Source: Pyxicephalus adspersus (lineage: Eukaryota; Chordata; Amphibia; Anura; Pyxicephalidae). Taken from it: a stretch of 64,000 nucleotides of DNA. Where the stretch lies: assembly GCF_032062135.1 (NCBI RefSeq), contig NC_092864.1:23111493-23175492 (forward strand), written 5' to 3'. Position 1 is the stretch's first letter. The number at the start of each line of letters is the position of its first letter. This document shows positions 25,089 to 36,150 of this stretch, in pieces. The notes beneath the pieces were generated by a model. The model was not told the DNA's origin and did no database searches. It saw only the letters and a list, made by a program, of their open reading frames with translations. The position numbers and the translations under genes were made by a program.

Positions 25089-26070
25089 CAGTTAGGTTCA
25101 TAAATATTTGGACATAGACAACTGTTTTCTAATTTGGGTTCTCTACATTACCACAATTAATTTTAAATGAAACAACTCAGATGCAGTTGAACTGCAGACT
25201 TTCAGCTTTAATTCAGTGGGTTGAACACCTTCTCCATACTTTTTTCTTGCCATCATTCTGGTAAAGGTTGATCTTGGTTTCATCTGTCCAAAGAATGTTT
25301 TTCCAGAACTGTGATGGCTTTTTTAAAAGTTTTTTTTAGCAGAGTCCAATCTAGCCTTTCTATTCTTGAGACTTATGAGTGGCTTGCACCTTGCAGTGCA
25401 CCCTCCGTATTTACTTTCATGCAGTCTTCTCTTTATGGTAGACATGGATATCGATACGCCTACTTCCTGGAGAGTGTTTTCACTTGGTTGGCTGTTGTGA
25501 AGGGGTTTCTCTTCACCATGGAAATGATTCTGTGATTATCCACCACTGTTGTCTTCCGTGGATGTCCAGGTCTTTTGGTGTTGCTGAGTTCACCAGTGCT
25601 TTGTTTCTTCCTCATGATGTACCCAGCTGTAGATTTTGCCACTCCTAATATTGTAGCAATTTCTCGGATGGGTTTTTCTGTTTTTGCAGCTTAAGGATGG
25701 CTTGTTTCACCTGCATGGAGAGCTCCTTTTCCTGCATGTTGTCTGTTCACAGCAAAATCTTCCACATACAAGCATACAAGCACCTCCTCTTAAATCAACT
25801 CCAGGCCTTTTATCTGCTTAATTGATAATGACATAACGAAGGAATTGCCCACACCAGTCCATGAAGTCAATTGTCCAATTACTTTTAAACCCCCTGAAAT
25901 GAAGTGATTGTGTTAAAAAATGCAATCTTTTTGTTCAACCCACTGAATTAAAGCTGAAAGTCTGCAGTTCAACTGCATCTGAGTTGTTTCATTTAAAATT
26001 AATTATGGTAATTTACAGAACCAAAATTAGAAAATAGTTGTCTCTGTTCAAATATTTATGGACCTAGCTG
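25089..26070 (-). mobile_element. Tc1-like DNA transposon with 138-bp inverted repeats, internally deleted
   Basis: Left inverted repeat 25089-25226 starts cagttaggttcataaatatt; right repeat 25933-26070 ends aaatatttatggacctagctg. They are near-complementary along about 138 bases, including 'gaaacaactcagatgcagtt'. TA flanks both ends (25087-25088 and 26071-26072), the classic Tc1/mariner target duplication. At 982 bp it is much shorter than a complete member of this family (about 1.6 kb by general knowledge), so most of the transposase region is lost. The remaining transposase fragment lies on the minus strand. Confidence 0.9.
25250..25737 (-). pseudogene. Tc1-like transposase, N-terminal remnant
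   Basis: Tc1-family transposase of a cut-and-paste DNA transposon. From a methionine codon at 25737 the minus strand reads MQEKELSMQVKQAILKLQKQK, the first helix-turn-helix; then a one-base frameshift leads to VAKSTAGYIMRKK followed by KRPGHPRKTTVVDNHRI and VKRNPFTTANQV, the second DNA-binding domain with its GRPR/GHPR-type linker. These are standard features of the bipartite paired-like DNA-binding region. Downstream (towards 25250) the frame is broken, and the catalytic DD34E region is not recognisable before the left inverted repeat begins at 25226. The element therefore cannot move by itself, but its intact-looking ends could be recognised by a related transposase elsewhere in the genome. 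Confidence 0.85.
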
Positions 26071-26135
26071 TACATTGAGATATTTTTTGACCTGAAAATG
26101 CCATTAGAAAAAGAATATTGGTTTATACTTGGTTC

Positions 26136-26290
26136 ATACCAATGGATGGTGATGTGTCCTCATGTAAAGTGTCCTACAATCCCTTGTCACCTGAGAAATT
26201 ATTAGAGTTTGTAACACTTTGCATGAGAATGCATCGCCAGCTACTTGGGGCCAACAATAATACATTCACCTCAAAAGTTCAGAATCCCTT
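26136..26290. repeat. Decayed foldback repeat related to 45240-45335
   Basis: 'tggatggtgatgtgtcctca tgtaaagtgt' aligns with 'tagatggcgctgtgtcctca tgtatagtgt' at 45248, and 'gcatcgccagctacttgggg' aligns with 'acatcaccatctactggtgg' at 45309. Extra sequence separates the two arms in this copy. Confidence 0.5.
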
Positions 26291-26569
26291 AACTTATGAA
26301 AAGGAGGGAAAGGGAAAAATAGACTGAGCCCTGACTGATAAAACACTATGGATATATAGATTAACATTCAGTTTTGGCGTTTCTATTGATTATTGTTTTA
26401 GATGTTAGCAGTGTCAGTTGCATTTTTTACCCTAAGTTTATACTTGAGTCAAAAGCATATATTTTCAGGTACAATACAGTTAGTTTTATATTTGGAATTG
26501 TTCATATTAATGTATATACAGTAATTAATTAACAAAGCCATTGATATTTTCCTATGTAAGTTTGACATT

Positions 26570-26710
26570 GGGTCTGATTTGTTAAAGCTCTCCAAGACTG
26601 GAGAAGAAAGTTTTTAGTTCTGGACCAGATCCATTCCATGTCTCCTGGATCACCCGGATTCATGACAGTCTATCTTTTCCAGTCTTGCAGAGCTTTGATT
26701 AACCAGGCCC
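26570..26710. mobile_element. Foldback MITE, family A, copy 4 (shortened centre)
   Basis: Arms gggtctgatttgttaaagct, ctccaagactggagaagaaa and agtctatcttttccagtctt, gcagagctttgattaaccag, gccc face each other around a shortened centre that retains 'ctggaccagatccattccat'. At about 140 bp it lacks much of the left inner arm found at 29297. Confidence 0.8.
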
Positions 26711-28654
26711 TTTGCCTTTATTATATGTTGATGGGGAGAAAATACAAGTAAATATTACAACATTTAAGTCACTGTTAACAGGTAAAGATCTACTTTAATA
26801 ACAATTGAAATTCAGATCATTGCAAATCCCAATTGTGAATGATTCTTTTTAAATAATGCATTGTATTTTATGTTTTTAAGTTTTGTTATTTGTGTTTTAG
26901 CTGTGAAAAAATAGCTTGGTTTGTATTCTGTAGAGACGGGAACTTTCAAGAACTTAAATTCTTGAAAGCTCTGCATTTTTCAGGGTAATAAATCCTCCCC
27001 TCATGCCAACACTGATGTTAAGAAACGTAAATTAGTTTGAGAATAAGTTATATAGTTTTCAACTCATTTCCCAGGCTTAGCTGTTAATAGGCAATGATGG
27101 AGGCACAAAGCCAAATAGCTGCATTGTCTTTTACTCAACTTGATAATGTACAAACATTATTGAGGATAAATCTTCCATATACAGTGAAGTCTAAAGCCCA
27201 TTCAAAGCCAGAGCAAATAACTGCATGGGTAAAATAACCCGGACAGCAAACTCACAATGTGTCGTCTCCACAGCCCAGTGAAAATATTATTTTTTTCCAT
27301 ATTGTGATATTCTTCAGTGGAACGTCTTGAGTCTTTTGATGGATTCTTCTTCTGTTTTGGGATGACAGCCACCTTTTGAATCCACCCTTCTTGGCTTGAC
27401 ACCAATAGGACCTACTACTGGGCTAGGCCAGCAAACCAAGCTGCTATGCATTGTTATGACATAAGTTAATTGATGAACACTTCAATGGAATGAGGCTGGC
27501 TCAAGGCTGTGAAAGATCTGATGTCAAAGCACTGCTTAGATCATTGTACCCCAATACTTCAGATTTCAGAACTTCTTAATTGTCACAGTATGTATAAATT
27601 CTTTACAATATTAAAATATTATGTCAAAATGATGGGCTGGGTTAGCCTTGCCAATAGCAAACATTAGTTCGGAGATACAATTCTAAAGTGAATTTATTCT
27701 TAATATTAATATTAGTGCTGTACAGACAATAAATTAAAAATAAAATAAATTTACTAAAAAACAAATTATTGTTGTAATTGTATTACTGATATGTTTATTA
27801 CAGTTAATTAAAATTCAACCTTGTTCAAAAAGGGCTCATAAATAAAGGGCTCATCAGTTATAAAGCCAAATAACCCATTGAAACCAGAGAGAATTCATTT
27901 TTCTGTAAATGAATTGGCTTGGAATGGGCACCTAATAATTAAGAACTGTTTACTAAATAAAGCCTATTTTTCAGATTGAAATGTGAGAAAAGAGGAAGGA
28001 TGCAAAGACATCTTGTGAGTGTACAGTACTGTCTTTTCCTATGGAGGGGGACACAGGGGGTGCCTCTCACTCCCCCCCCCCCATTCCCCATAGAACTGAA
28101 CAGCATTCTGCAGTCAGTGAAAACAATTTCAAAATATTGTTCCTTGTGACAGAAATATTGCTTTTAGAACTAATTAAAAGGTATTTCTCTGTTGTAAATG
28201 GTATTTTAGGTTTTATTTCCTAGAAAGCAACGTGGGTTTTATGCAACCAAACAAATGGGATTTATTTAATCTTTTTTAATTTTAACTATCCCTACCAGTT
28301 ATCCTAATTCTAAGACTTTAAACAGTGGATCCAGCTTGTATAAGTGCAATGTGTATAATTTAAAAGAAAAGCATTTGCAAAGCTTTTTAGAAACTTGGGC
28401 AGCTTTCTTGAAGGCTTTACCGCAATATCAGTGTCAGGATGGTAAACTGAGATCAAAATGGAAGTGCGAGTTGTCACTTCTAACAAACTGCTAGCAGGCT
28501 TTAGCAGAATAAACCCAAAACACAAACAGCACTCCCACTGAGATCTATATTAAAATCTCAAAGCTGATAAAAACACAAATGATTACAGCTCTGTAATCAT
28601 TATTATATTATTAATTTTTTATTATACAGAGGGGGTGTCCACCCTTGGACAGGA
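26711..28654. other. Unrecognised non-coding sequence
   Basis: No gene or major repeat recognised. It contains a small perfect hairpin at about 26943-26968 (CTTTCAAGAA / TTCTTGAAAG) and a short C run at 28072-28082. Confidence 0.5.
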
Positions 28655-28860
28655 AGGCCCTGATTTATTAAAGCTTTGCAGAACTTCAAGAATTTCAAGG
28701 GAGAACCTGAGTGGTTCAAAAAGTCTTGAATGCATCGAGTGCAAGATTAAAAACAGTTACCAACTAATAGCTGATGAGTACCATTCCAGGTTTGCTGGAT
28801 TATCCAGGTTCTCCTATGAGTCCTACATCAGTCCTAGAAAGCTTTAATAAATCAGACCCA
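28655..28860. mobile_element. Foldback MITE, family A, copy 5
   Basis: Left end ggccctgatttattaaagct; right end 'gaaagctttaataaatcaga ccc'. The inner right arm has ccattccaggtttgctggat then tatccaggttctcctatgag. The left inner arm is diverged (gagaacctgagtggttcaaa). Confidence 0.8.
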
Positions 28861-29296
28861 AAGTGTTGTATTGACAGGCTAACCAGCTGTAAATATTCTA
28901 CAATGCAACCTTCTCATCTACAGACTGGTAAGCAGTATACTACAGTTTTGATTTTGGGTTTAGATATATTTAAGGTCAATCAAAGGATCTTCTGCAAGGC
29001 CATGACAAGACCTAGACCAACTAGGGTTTCCTGAGGCCTCAACCCACAAAAAACTATTTCTTTTTTCTTATTGGCTTGGTCTTTTTGAATCCAGTTGTCA
29101 ATCTGAGCTACCATATTTGTGTTGACTTTGTTGTTCTACAGAAACTACTGTATGGTAGTCCGTGATACAGATCCAAGTGTTTGGGATCACAGTTTTCTAA
29201 ATGTTGGTTAATGGTAAAGAGGACACATTACAAACTAGAATTTCTTAAGCAGCCATTATGGAGAAGAACAAGCTATATATGTGTGATACAGACATT
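28861..29296. other. Unrecognised spacer between two family A MITEs
   Basis: Nothing recognised. Confidence 0.45.
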
Positions 29297-29522
29297 GGGC
29301 CTGATGTATTAAAGCTCTTCAAGGCTGGGAAGGATACATTGTTATCTGGGTGAAGCTGGGTGATCCAGCAAGCCTGGAATGGATTCCTTAAAAATCATTT
29401 GATATTTGTTAGCAAATGTTTTCTAACCTGGACCAGGTCCATTCCAGGTTTGCTGAATCACCCAGCTTTACTGATGAAAGTGTATCCTCTCCAGCCTTGG
29501 AGAATTTTAATAAACCATGCCC
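29297..29522. mobile_element. Foldback MITE, family A, copy 6 (best preserved)
   Basis: About 226 bp. The left arm gggcctgatgtattaaagct, cttcaaggctgggaaggata, ctgggtgatccagcaagcct, ggaatgg is the near-complement of the right arm ccattccaggtttgctgaat, cacccagctttactgatgaa, gtgtatcctctccagccttg, gagaattttaataaaccatg. 'cattg' flanks both ends (left overlapping the first base), a possible short target duplication. No coding capacity. Superfamily not certain. Confidence 0.9.
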
Positions 29523-29997
29523 ATTGATGGAAGAGTATATTTAGCTAGTGCACCAAAGCTGAATTCTATATTTAAATTTGGTCATTAGTCTAGTGGTACA
29601 TTGATAGTAATGAATAAAGGAAATTGAAAAACCCTATACCAGTCTATCCTAGATGCTCCCAGTTTGTAATGCTTGTTTATAGATTTGTAGATCAACAGCA
29701 CGTTGATGCAGTTGTAACATTGTCTAGCTTTTTTGCCTTGAAGTTAATTTGCTTATGTTGCAATGCAGATGTCTGATAATCCTAAACTGCATTCCTGGCT
29801 GTGCTTGTACCTCATTACCCTCTCTAGTAAGTCAGAATTCTCCTTATATAAAATCTTAGTGACACCACAATCCATTTAAGCAAAAAACAAAGTTATGATT
29901 GGGTCCTCCTGATCGTTTTCTTGAAAACAAGCTTTACATCCATGCAGTCTTAGGCATAATGCAACAAAAATTGTTATACCCAACGGAATCGTAAATA
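29523..29997. other. Unrecognised non-coding sequence
   Basis: Nothing recognised. Confidence 0.45.
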
Positions 29998-30069
29998 AAA
30001 CTAAAGGTGAAACCTGGTTGGCATTGGGAAACAATTACAGTTTTTTCCCAATGCCAAACAATTTAGTTT
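29998..30069. repeat. Hairpin with 14-bp perfect inner stem
   Basis: TTGGCATTGGGAAA (30018-30031) is complementary to TTTCCCAATGCCAA (30044-30057). An outer segment aaactaaa near 29998 pairs with tttagttt near 30062, leaving bulged bases between. It could be a tiny MITE or a structured RNA hairpin; nothing else supports transcription. Confidence 0.55.
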
Positions 30070-30084
30070 TTTTTGCCAGTTCAA

Positions 30085-30260
30085 ATGGTTACATTTAGGT
30101 TAAACAAAGACATAAGTCCATCAAGTTCAACCACTAGGGAAATAAATATATCCCAGACAAAAACCCTATAGACATAGCTGACCCAGAGGAAGGCAAAAAA
30201 CCCTGGTTCAATTTGCTCAGGGGAAAAATCTTTCCTGATTCCATGAGACAATCAGATGTT
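30085..30260. repeat. Interspersed repeat G, copy 1
   Basis: Contains catcaagttcaaccactagg, gaaataaatatatcccagac, ccctatagacatagctgacc and cagaggaaggcaaaaaaccc. The same order occurs at 32008-32100. I recognise this as a common frog interspersed repeat but cannot place its class. Confidence 0.65.
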
Positions 30261-30420
30261 CAATACTTTTTATTTTAAATGTTATAAAATACATTTAAGA
30301 TAGTGTAATGAAAGTTTTTTTTCCTCTGCCAAGTCCTTTTTGTGCTATCGATGTTCCATTGAGATATTCTTCTTAACTTCCTAAGGATCAGGAATAATGA
30401 TGGAATTTCAACCCTTAGAC

Positions 30421-30608
30421 CAGCCTTTCTTAACCTTTTTAACATGTGGGAACCCTTAAAAAACTTTTAGCATGGCAAATGCCTCTTACATTGTTGGCTC
30501 TTACACTGGTACTCAGAAAGACAAAAAGATCATTGGAATCACTTAAGCTGACTTAGGAGGCACCATGTGCTCATTGCTTAAGGAAGCCCTAGCAACTTCT
30601 GGAGGACT
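30421..30608. mobile_element. hAT-like MITE, family B, copy 4
   Basis: Starts cagcctttcttaaccttttt aacatgtggg; the complement of the 50 kb copy reads caatgtttctcaaccttttt aacatgaggg. Inner 'gacaaaaagatcattggaat' and 'aagccctagcaacttctgga' are also shared. The right terminus is lost where an L2 tail begins. Confidence 0.7.
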
Positions 30609-30617
30609 GTAAAAGTT

Positions 30618-30712
30618 TAACCCCTCTTGAGGACAGTTAATGAGATGACTATGGGATTTTTAAAGCTCTGTGTAATATGTTGGCACTGTATAAAGACAAG
30701 ATAATAATATAA
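30618..30712 (+). mobile_element. L2-type LINE 3' tail
   Basis: cccctcttgaggacagttaa tgagatgact, then aaagctctgtgtaatatgtt and ggcactgtataaagacaaga taataata. It is the same subtype as 42050-42137 and abuts the family B MITE. Confidence 0.75.
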
Positions 30713-32007
30713 ATTTTTCCTTGATTTCAGGTCATGGCAACCAAGGTAAATGAAAATGTTTACAAGTGCAAATACAAATGGTACATTTTCCCAGCAATGC
30801 CACAGAAAACTGCAGATGTGCTTGTGCCTCCCCATATTGATGTCATCTCTGAAAGAAAAAAAAAATATAAAGTATGTAGGGTGTTCACAGTAGAAAACAC
30901 CCATAGCAAAGAAAGCTTTTAATGGCAAAGATCAATATGTCAGCAACATATGCACATTTATTATGCGGCAAGGAAAACTAACTGTAACTGATATCCTCAT
31001 ATCCATGTGTGAATTGGAAAGTTGTCCCATTCTCCTACTATTAACATTTCTTTATGCTTTCAACTAACCAAACTCAACAAGAAGTCAATCATCAATGGGA
31101 TCTAGCTGGACTTTCTACTGATTGCACAATGAAGCATGTCTTTTAATTCCTCATACATGTAATGTAACTAACTCTTATAACCATAACATTGCCACTTACA
31201 CCTGTGTCACTAAACCATTAACCAGACTCTTAAGGTCAACTTTTCATTACTCAGTAATTTGAGAAGGTTGGTTCATAAAATCCCTGTTACAGAATATACA
31301 GTCAATAATCCATATAATTCTATGATGTAAACAGTGGATTAAAAATCTATGAAGTCATATTTTAAAGTGGCTGTGTTAAAAAAAATGAAGCCTGGGAAAG
31401 AAGAGTTATAAAAAATATTAGTCCTTCCAGCAGAGCCCTTGTTATCTTACAGATCTACTTGCTGTAAAATCTTCCAAACTTGACACTTCCATTTGTGTCA
31501 GATGCTTATATCATTGTGGTTTCAACCATTGGCTACAATAGCATTGCAGGGTCACAAGTAACATGTCCATTTTGAAGGTGGTACCACAGCAAAAAATGGT
31601 AGATGTGACTTACCATACCGTGTTCTGCACTGTCTGTGTAGAGGTGGCCTTCTTGGTAGACATTGGGTTTTGTTTCCTTATCTCAGAGTCTCCATCTAAA
31701 AGAAGAGAATACAGCACAACCTCACCCAATCTCACTCTAAAAATTCTAGTGTCCCCACTCTAGTGTCTACTCTTTCTGATAGCTGGCCTAAACAAGCAAG
31801 ATTCATGAAAACAGTATCTCTTTTGAACACAATAGTGTTTAATTTACTGATAGTCAGCAGTGATTGGTCAAAAAAGACATACATGCACCTCTTCTGACAA
31901 AGTCAACCTATTGTTTGTTTAATAATCATTTACATACACATGCAGTCAGAATAGAATAATTTACAGTGACTGAATATCTGTGCCTAAGTATGGAAACCTT
32001 TTTTTTA
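30713..32007. other. Unrecognised non-coding sequence
   Basis: No gene or repeat recognised. Confidence 0.5.
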
Positions 32008-32100
32008 CATCAAGCCCATCACGTTCAACCACTAGGGAAATAAACATATCCCAGATATAAAACCCTATAGACATAGTTGATCCTGAGGAAGTAAAAATAA
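32008..32100. repeat. Interspersed repeat G, copy 2 (truncated)
   Basis: catcaagcccatcacgttca accactaggg, gaaataaacatatcccagat, aaaccctatagacatagttg, atcctgaggaag align with repeat G copy 1; the 3' part is missing. Confidence 0.65.
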
Positions 32101-34054
32101 AACAGTATTAGTATTCTGCATTCTTCCTTTTCTAGTTTTCTTTAAGAATCTCATATATGACCTGTAATAACACCCAGTCTACAGGTACAATCAGACTTTG
32201 ATAATAAGCATAGATGTAAGTTTCCCTATGTGAATAGTTCAACAGTCATTTGATAGGGTATTTGCAAAACGTAAGCAAGATCATTGAGCTTTAATTTTCT
32301 TGAATGATATTTTGCTATCACCTCTAAACATGAAGTTGGAATCTTTACCCAATCACTGAACAATGGTCTGTTGTTTAATGACCTTATCTGTTATCCCCAC
32401 AAAAGTTTCACATTGCTAAGGAGAAGTCAAGGTTAGCTAAACATGGTCACATTCAGTATGATGGTGTTTTCCTGTATATCTATCAGTAAGAGATGTTTGG
32501 GTCATGCATTTCTTTGCACACTTGATATTGTGTAGATAGGCATCCTTAGATCGTGTACCTGTGCAGGAAGCTTGGTCTGATAGAAACTAGAAATCGTGCC
32601 GAGGTTAATTTGAGTTAGATAATAGCAGAGAGTTTTCTTCCTCTTCTGGGTATTTGCTGATCATTAACTTACATAAAGTCAGATAGATGTAAGCGTATAG
32701 CTAAGGCTTATACTGCGTCATAAACATGTAACGTAGTGAAATGTGCTAGGTGGAATCTGACAAGGATATAAAAAATGTAAAAAGTTCAATGCTATTGTTA
32801 TTCAAAGTTATTCAAATTATTATTACTAATATTATGCTAATATTAAGAAACATTATAAATGTGCTAAGGACACCTGGGGGGCAACACTAAAGAGCTATTT
32901 TTAAAAAGAAGTTATATGGCAATACAACTTTTATGCCACTAAAACACAGCACACTTATGAACCAATTATTTGACCTGTGAAACCCACAGGTTTTGGCTCT
33001 ACATCAACTATGGAAAAACAGATAGCCTCAATGTGTGTTTTATCCAAAACAATAAAGTTTTAAACCTTGCAGAAATCACCATTTTCTGGATTTCAGTTAC
33101 TACTACATATTTTTTCCTTTTACTTAACAGACTTCCAGTACCAAGACAAGTTCATTTATCACCAAGTGCCTCCTGCCGTTTTTCCTCACTAACAAGTTAT
33201 ATCTTGTTGCAAAGAATGGTTTTGTGTTCTACAGCTCTACCCTAACATTTATTTTATGATTTCACATTTTCTTTTTTGATGGTCAACACAATTCTTATAA
33301 AATAGTGGAGAGGGCATATAAATCCTGCCTACTCTTTACTCTTTTATAGAGTTGTATTGTTCTTCATTCTGTTCTACTGTTCAAACAAGATTTATTTTAT
33401 TTATCTTGCTTATAGTCTAAGGATAGAATACATACTTAGATTTGCAGTATGCAATAAAAAATGGAAACTTAGCATGATCATTTTAAAGAATTACATTAAA
33501 CATACATGCATAAGTGTCATGGTTTAACTAAAAATATTTTTTAATACCATCTATGCAAAAATACCATATGCAAAATAGGAGGAAATGACCAGAACAAAAA
33601 AAAATAGAAATATACAATGGAAAATACTTTTTTAAAGGCATCTGTGCTTGTAAAAAATTATAATTATTTCAGTTCCATTCTCCCTAAGCTCTTTCCAAGG
33701 ATTCTAATTTTCTTACTGTCTGCGTTTGTTTAAAGTTCCCCACAAGATAGTCACAGTACAGACCTATAATTGTCTATGAGGTTGTTTCCTTGGGATAGTA
33801 AGGAGTCATGTAAATGGCTGTGGGGTTTACTACACATGCTTGACCCAGAAGTCAATCAGAAGTTTCTGGACCCCATACTAGATAAACTTCCTAGGCCCCC
33901 CGTGTCTAACAGTTTGAGCATTGCAAAAGTCACTCTCTTTAAAATGGGCCCTGGTACAGAAGTACCCCTTATCCACCACTGATGATGGCCCTGTGTTTGA
34001 TTTCTTTGTAGGTGAATGAAACAAAAGCTTAGTCGGAGGCCACCTTAGGGTCAG
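32101..34054. other. Unrecognised non-coding sequence
   Basis: No supported gene. The 91-codon frame at 32970-33245 (+) is the longest here and has no domain I recognise. Confidence 0.5.
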
Positions 34055-34373
34055 TAAATGGGAATCTGTGGAGGAGTTGAGTGGGTTAGATTAAATGAGG
34101 GGAGAGGGTTTGGGGGCGTGTCGGCCAGAGCCACGGACCATGTCTACCATACAGATCGCAGGCGCAGGGCAGTGGGGGGATTGTGTTTCTGGATACAACC
34201 CACCCATTCTCCAATCGCAGGCTCAGACCTGACAAAGTGGGCATGTTCTGGCATCATGACGTCACTCTGGGGGAAGTTTCTTCTCCTTTGAGTGACACAC
34301 GGCTCCTCGCAAATGCACAATCCGGATTCTGTAAATTTAGTGGTCAGTGAGCTCCAAAAGGTTGGAGACCACG
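34055..34373. mobile_element. hAT MITE, sibling of 60532-60850, left end lost
   Basis: Shares with the 60.5 kb element: cggccagagccacggacca, atcgcaggcgcagggcagtg, aagtgggcatgttctggcat, catgacgtcactctggggga agtttctt, cctttgagtgacacacggct and the right end 'tttagtggtcagtgagctcc aaaaggttggagaccacg'. The left CAGTGGTC terminus cannot be found. GC-richer than its surroundings. Confidence 0.8.
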
Positions 34374-35273
34374 ACCCTATGTCACTATAGGATAAAATAT
34401 TAGCGTAGGGATTGGCTGTATAAACCACTGGGTGCAGTGGGGAACAGTAATTCATCACTTCCTAAACAGTAGCTGCTTTCGACCAAATGCTCTTATTTGC
34501 TGTCCAGTATTATCACATTCACTTTTGAAGACCCTTTTTCTTATTGTGATTATCATGTGTTTTTGTATAGGAAAAAATAAAACAAGCCCAGTTTAGTCAA
34601 ACTCCAAAAACCATACCAGTTTGTCTTGGAGCTATGGAAACAACAGCCCACACAAACACACTAAACACATAAAACAACATATTTAAGACCTCTTTTAGGG
34701 TGAAACTTAGTTAATGTCTTTGAAAGCATAGCAAGCTTTATAAATATATTCATTGTGCTGTAAAATTCTGAGGCAGGAAAATATGAATCTGATCCCTTAT
34801 CACTTGGAACCAGAGTGAGTTACAATAGGTAAGTGAGTTTACTTAAACAGAAACAATAATAGCTCCGGTGATAGAATCACATGATATCATTTCAATTTGC
34901 ACAGGTGGTGATTTGGATCCAGCTCTCAGTGCGATAATGTTCTCATGAGGTTATTGGCTCTTTTACAATCTTCACATTAACATTTTGGCTTATGCTTGAT
35001 AATGCCCTGTAAACCTGTTTGAACTGATTAGTTTGATATTTTTCAGAGTTAATATTATTTTTCATAACTTGAGGTGGGTCTTGATTCTACTGATAATAGT
35101 GGACCTGACATTTAAGTTAGCCAATGTCTGCTAATAATTTATGAAGTTATTCCTAAACTGCACTATAGAAAACTTTAACTGAGTTCCCTTCAGCCCCTGA
35201 ACACCATGTACAGTTTCAGATTTTTCTGATTTTTATATATAATTATTTTCATTATTGATTATTACCTATATTG
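34374..35273. other. Unrecognised non-coding sequence
   Basis: Nothing recognised. Confidence 0.5.
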
Positions 35274-35294
35274 TACAGTCCTGCTATATATATA

Positions 35295-35347
<53 letters not shown>

Positions 35348-35357
35348 CAGGACTGTA
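35274..35357. repeat. Palindromic AT-rich repeat: (TA)n between inverted 11-bp arms
   Basis: TACAGTCCTGC (35274-35284) and GCAGGACTGTA (35347-35357) are perfect complements flanking about 30 TA units with one TTTA interruption. The whole 84-bp block can form a cruciform. It adjoins the L2 3' end described next. Confidence 0.9.
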
Positions 35358-35436
35358 GAATACAAAGTGCTTTAAGATGACAAACCTGTATACCAGGAGT
35401 AGAAGAGGTCCATGTCTGAAACAACTTATAGTCTAA

Positions 35437-35768
35437 AGCTACGTACACACGGCAGATTTTTATCGCCCGATAATCGGCATCGGCCAATTATCGGGCGAAA
35501 ATCTTCCGTGTGTACAGTCGGTGTCGTCCATCGTCCGGACGACCGACCTGCCGGATCCACGGACGATGGACGACAGCCGATCGTAATGAAAGGGAAGGGG
35601 AGAGTGCGCAGCAGGGTGCCGCTCCGTCGCTCTCCCCCCTCCCCTCTCCATAGAGCATGAACGGTGCTGTATGTACAGCATCGTTCATGCATCTTGCAGT
35701 CCCTTGTCGTTGGAAAGGATCGTGAAGGATCCTTTCCAACGACAAAAATTGCAAGTGTGTACGCAGCT
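35437..35768. mobile_element. PIF/Harbinger-like MITE inserted in an L2 copy
   Basis: Termini AGCTACGTACACAC and GTGTGTACGCAGCT are inverted repeats with one mismatch. TAA flanks both sides (35434-35436 and 35769-35771), the 3-bp target duplication expected of PIF/Harbinger. 332 bp, GC-rich, with inner palindromes (atcgcccgataat/attatcgggcga type at 35462-35500; gaaaggatc/gatcctttc near 35715-35740). Long open frames through it on both strands are by-products of high GC, not genes. Confidence 0.85.
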
Positions 35769-35893
35769 TAAGAGGTGGTATAACACACAAGCATACAAAG
35801 CATACAAGAGAAGGGGGGTAATTAGTGATGGGTGAAAAGACAGATAAGGATGAGGCAAGATAAGGATAAGGCATGAGGCATGGATGAGGCAAA

Positions 35894-36150
35894 CTAAAAA
35901 TATGAGTTTAAGGGCTTGTTTAAATGTGTTGAAAGTAGGAGCAAGCCTAATAAGAAGAGAAAGGGAGTACTAACAAGTGGTGGCAGGTCTTGGTGCCATG
36001 AATGAGAAGAGGTTATGAGTGAGGAAGTCATCGGTAGGTCATTGGAGGAATGGAAAGGGTGGCTAGGGGTGTATTTGTATATCAGGTATGAAATATAGGA
36101 GGGACAAAAGCTGAAGTGATTTAAAGGCAACGCACAGCAGCTTGAATTTG
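35894..36150 (-). pseudogene. L2-type LINE ORF2 C-terminal remnant
   Basis: The minus strand encodes PSYISYLIYKYTPSHPF then SSNDLPMTSSLITSSHSWHQ, resembling the C-terminal tail that follows the reverse transcriptase in vertebrate L2 proteins (pattern: R/PLRSS..LL..S.I..S). After that the frame drifts (DLPPLVSTPF), suggesting a frameshift before the normal 'LW NSLP' segment. Catalytic domains are not included. The upstream ORF2 expected at higher coordinates is absent; the reverse-transcriptase fragment at 37020-37530 is in the opposite orientation and so belongs to a different insertion or to an inverted piece. Confidence 0.55.

Larger units (their letters stand above)
35358..36150 (-). mobile_element. 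L2-type LINE 3' region, minus orientation, interrupted by a MITE
   Basis: 'agaggtccatgtctgaaaca acttatagtctaa' corresponds to 'gaggaccctgccccgaagagctt' beside the L2 tail at 41705-41830, so this is the same LINE 3' region. After the MITE at 35437-35768 it resumes with 'gaggtggtataacacacaag' and runs to 'gtgtatttgtatatcaggta', 'gatttaaaggcaacgcacag' and 'cagcttgaatttgatttt'. The LINE reads from high to low coordinates. Element ends are approximate. Confidence 0.7.

Noticed and set aside
30617..30928. 103-codon minus frame rich in F, I and L
   Set aside because: It overlaps an L2 tail at its end and looks membrane-like only because of AT-rich composition; no start context or homology evidence.
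35412..35892. Several overlapping 70-130-codon open frames on both strands
   Set aside because: They run through the GC-rich Harbinger-like MITE, where stop codons are rare; the element's inverted ends and TAA duplication explain the sequence.
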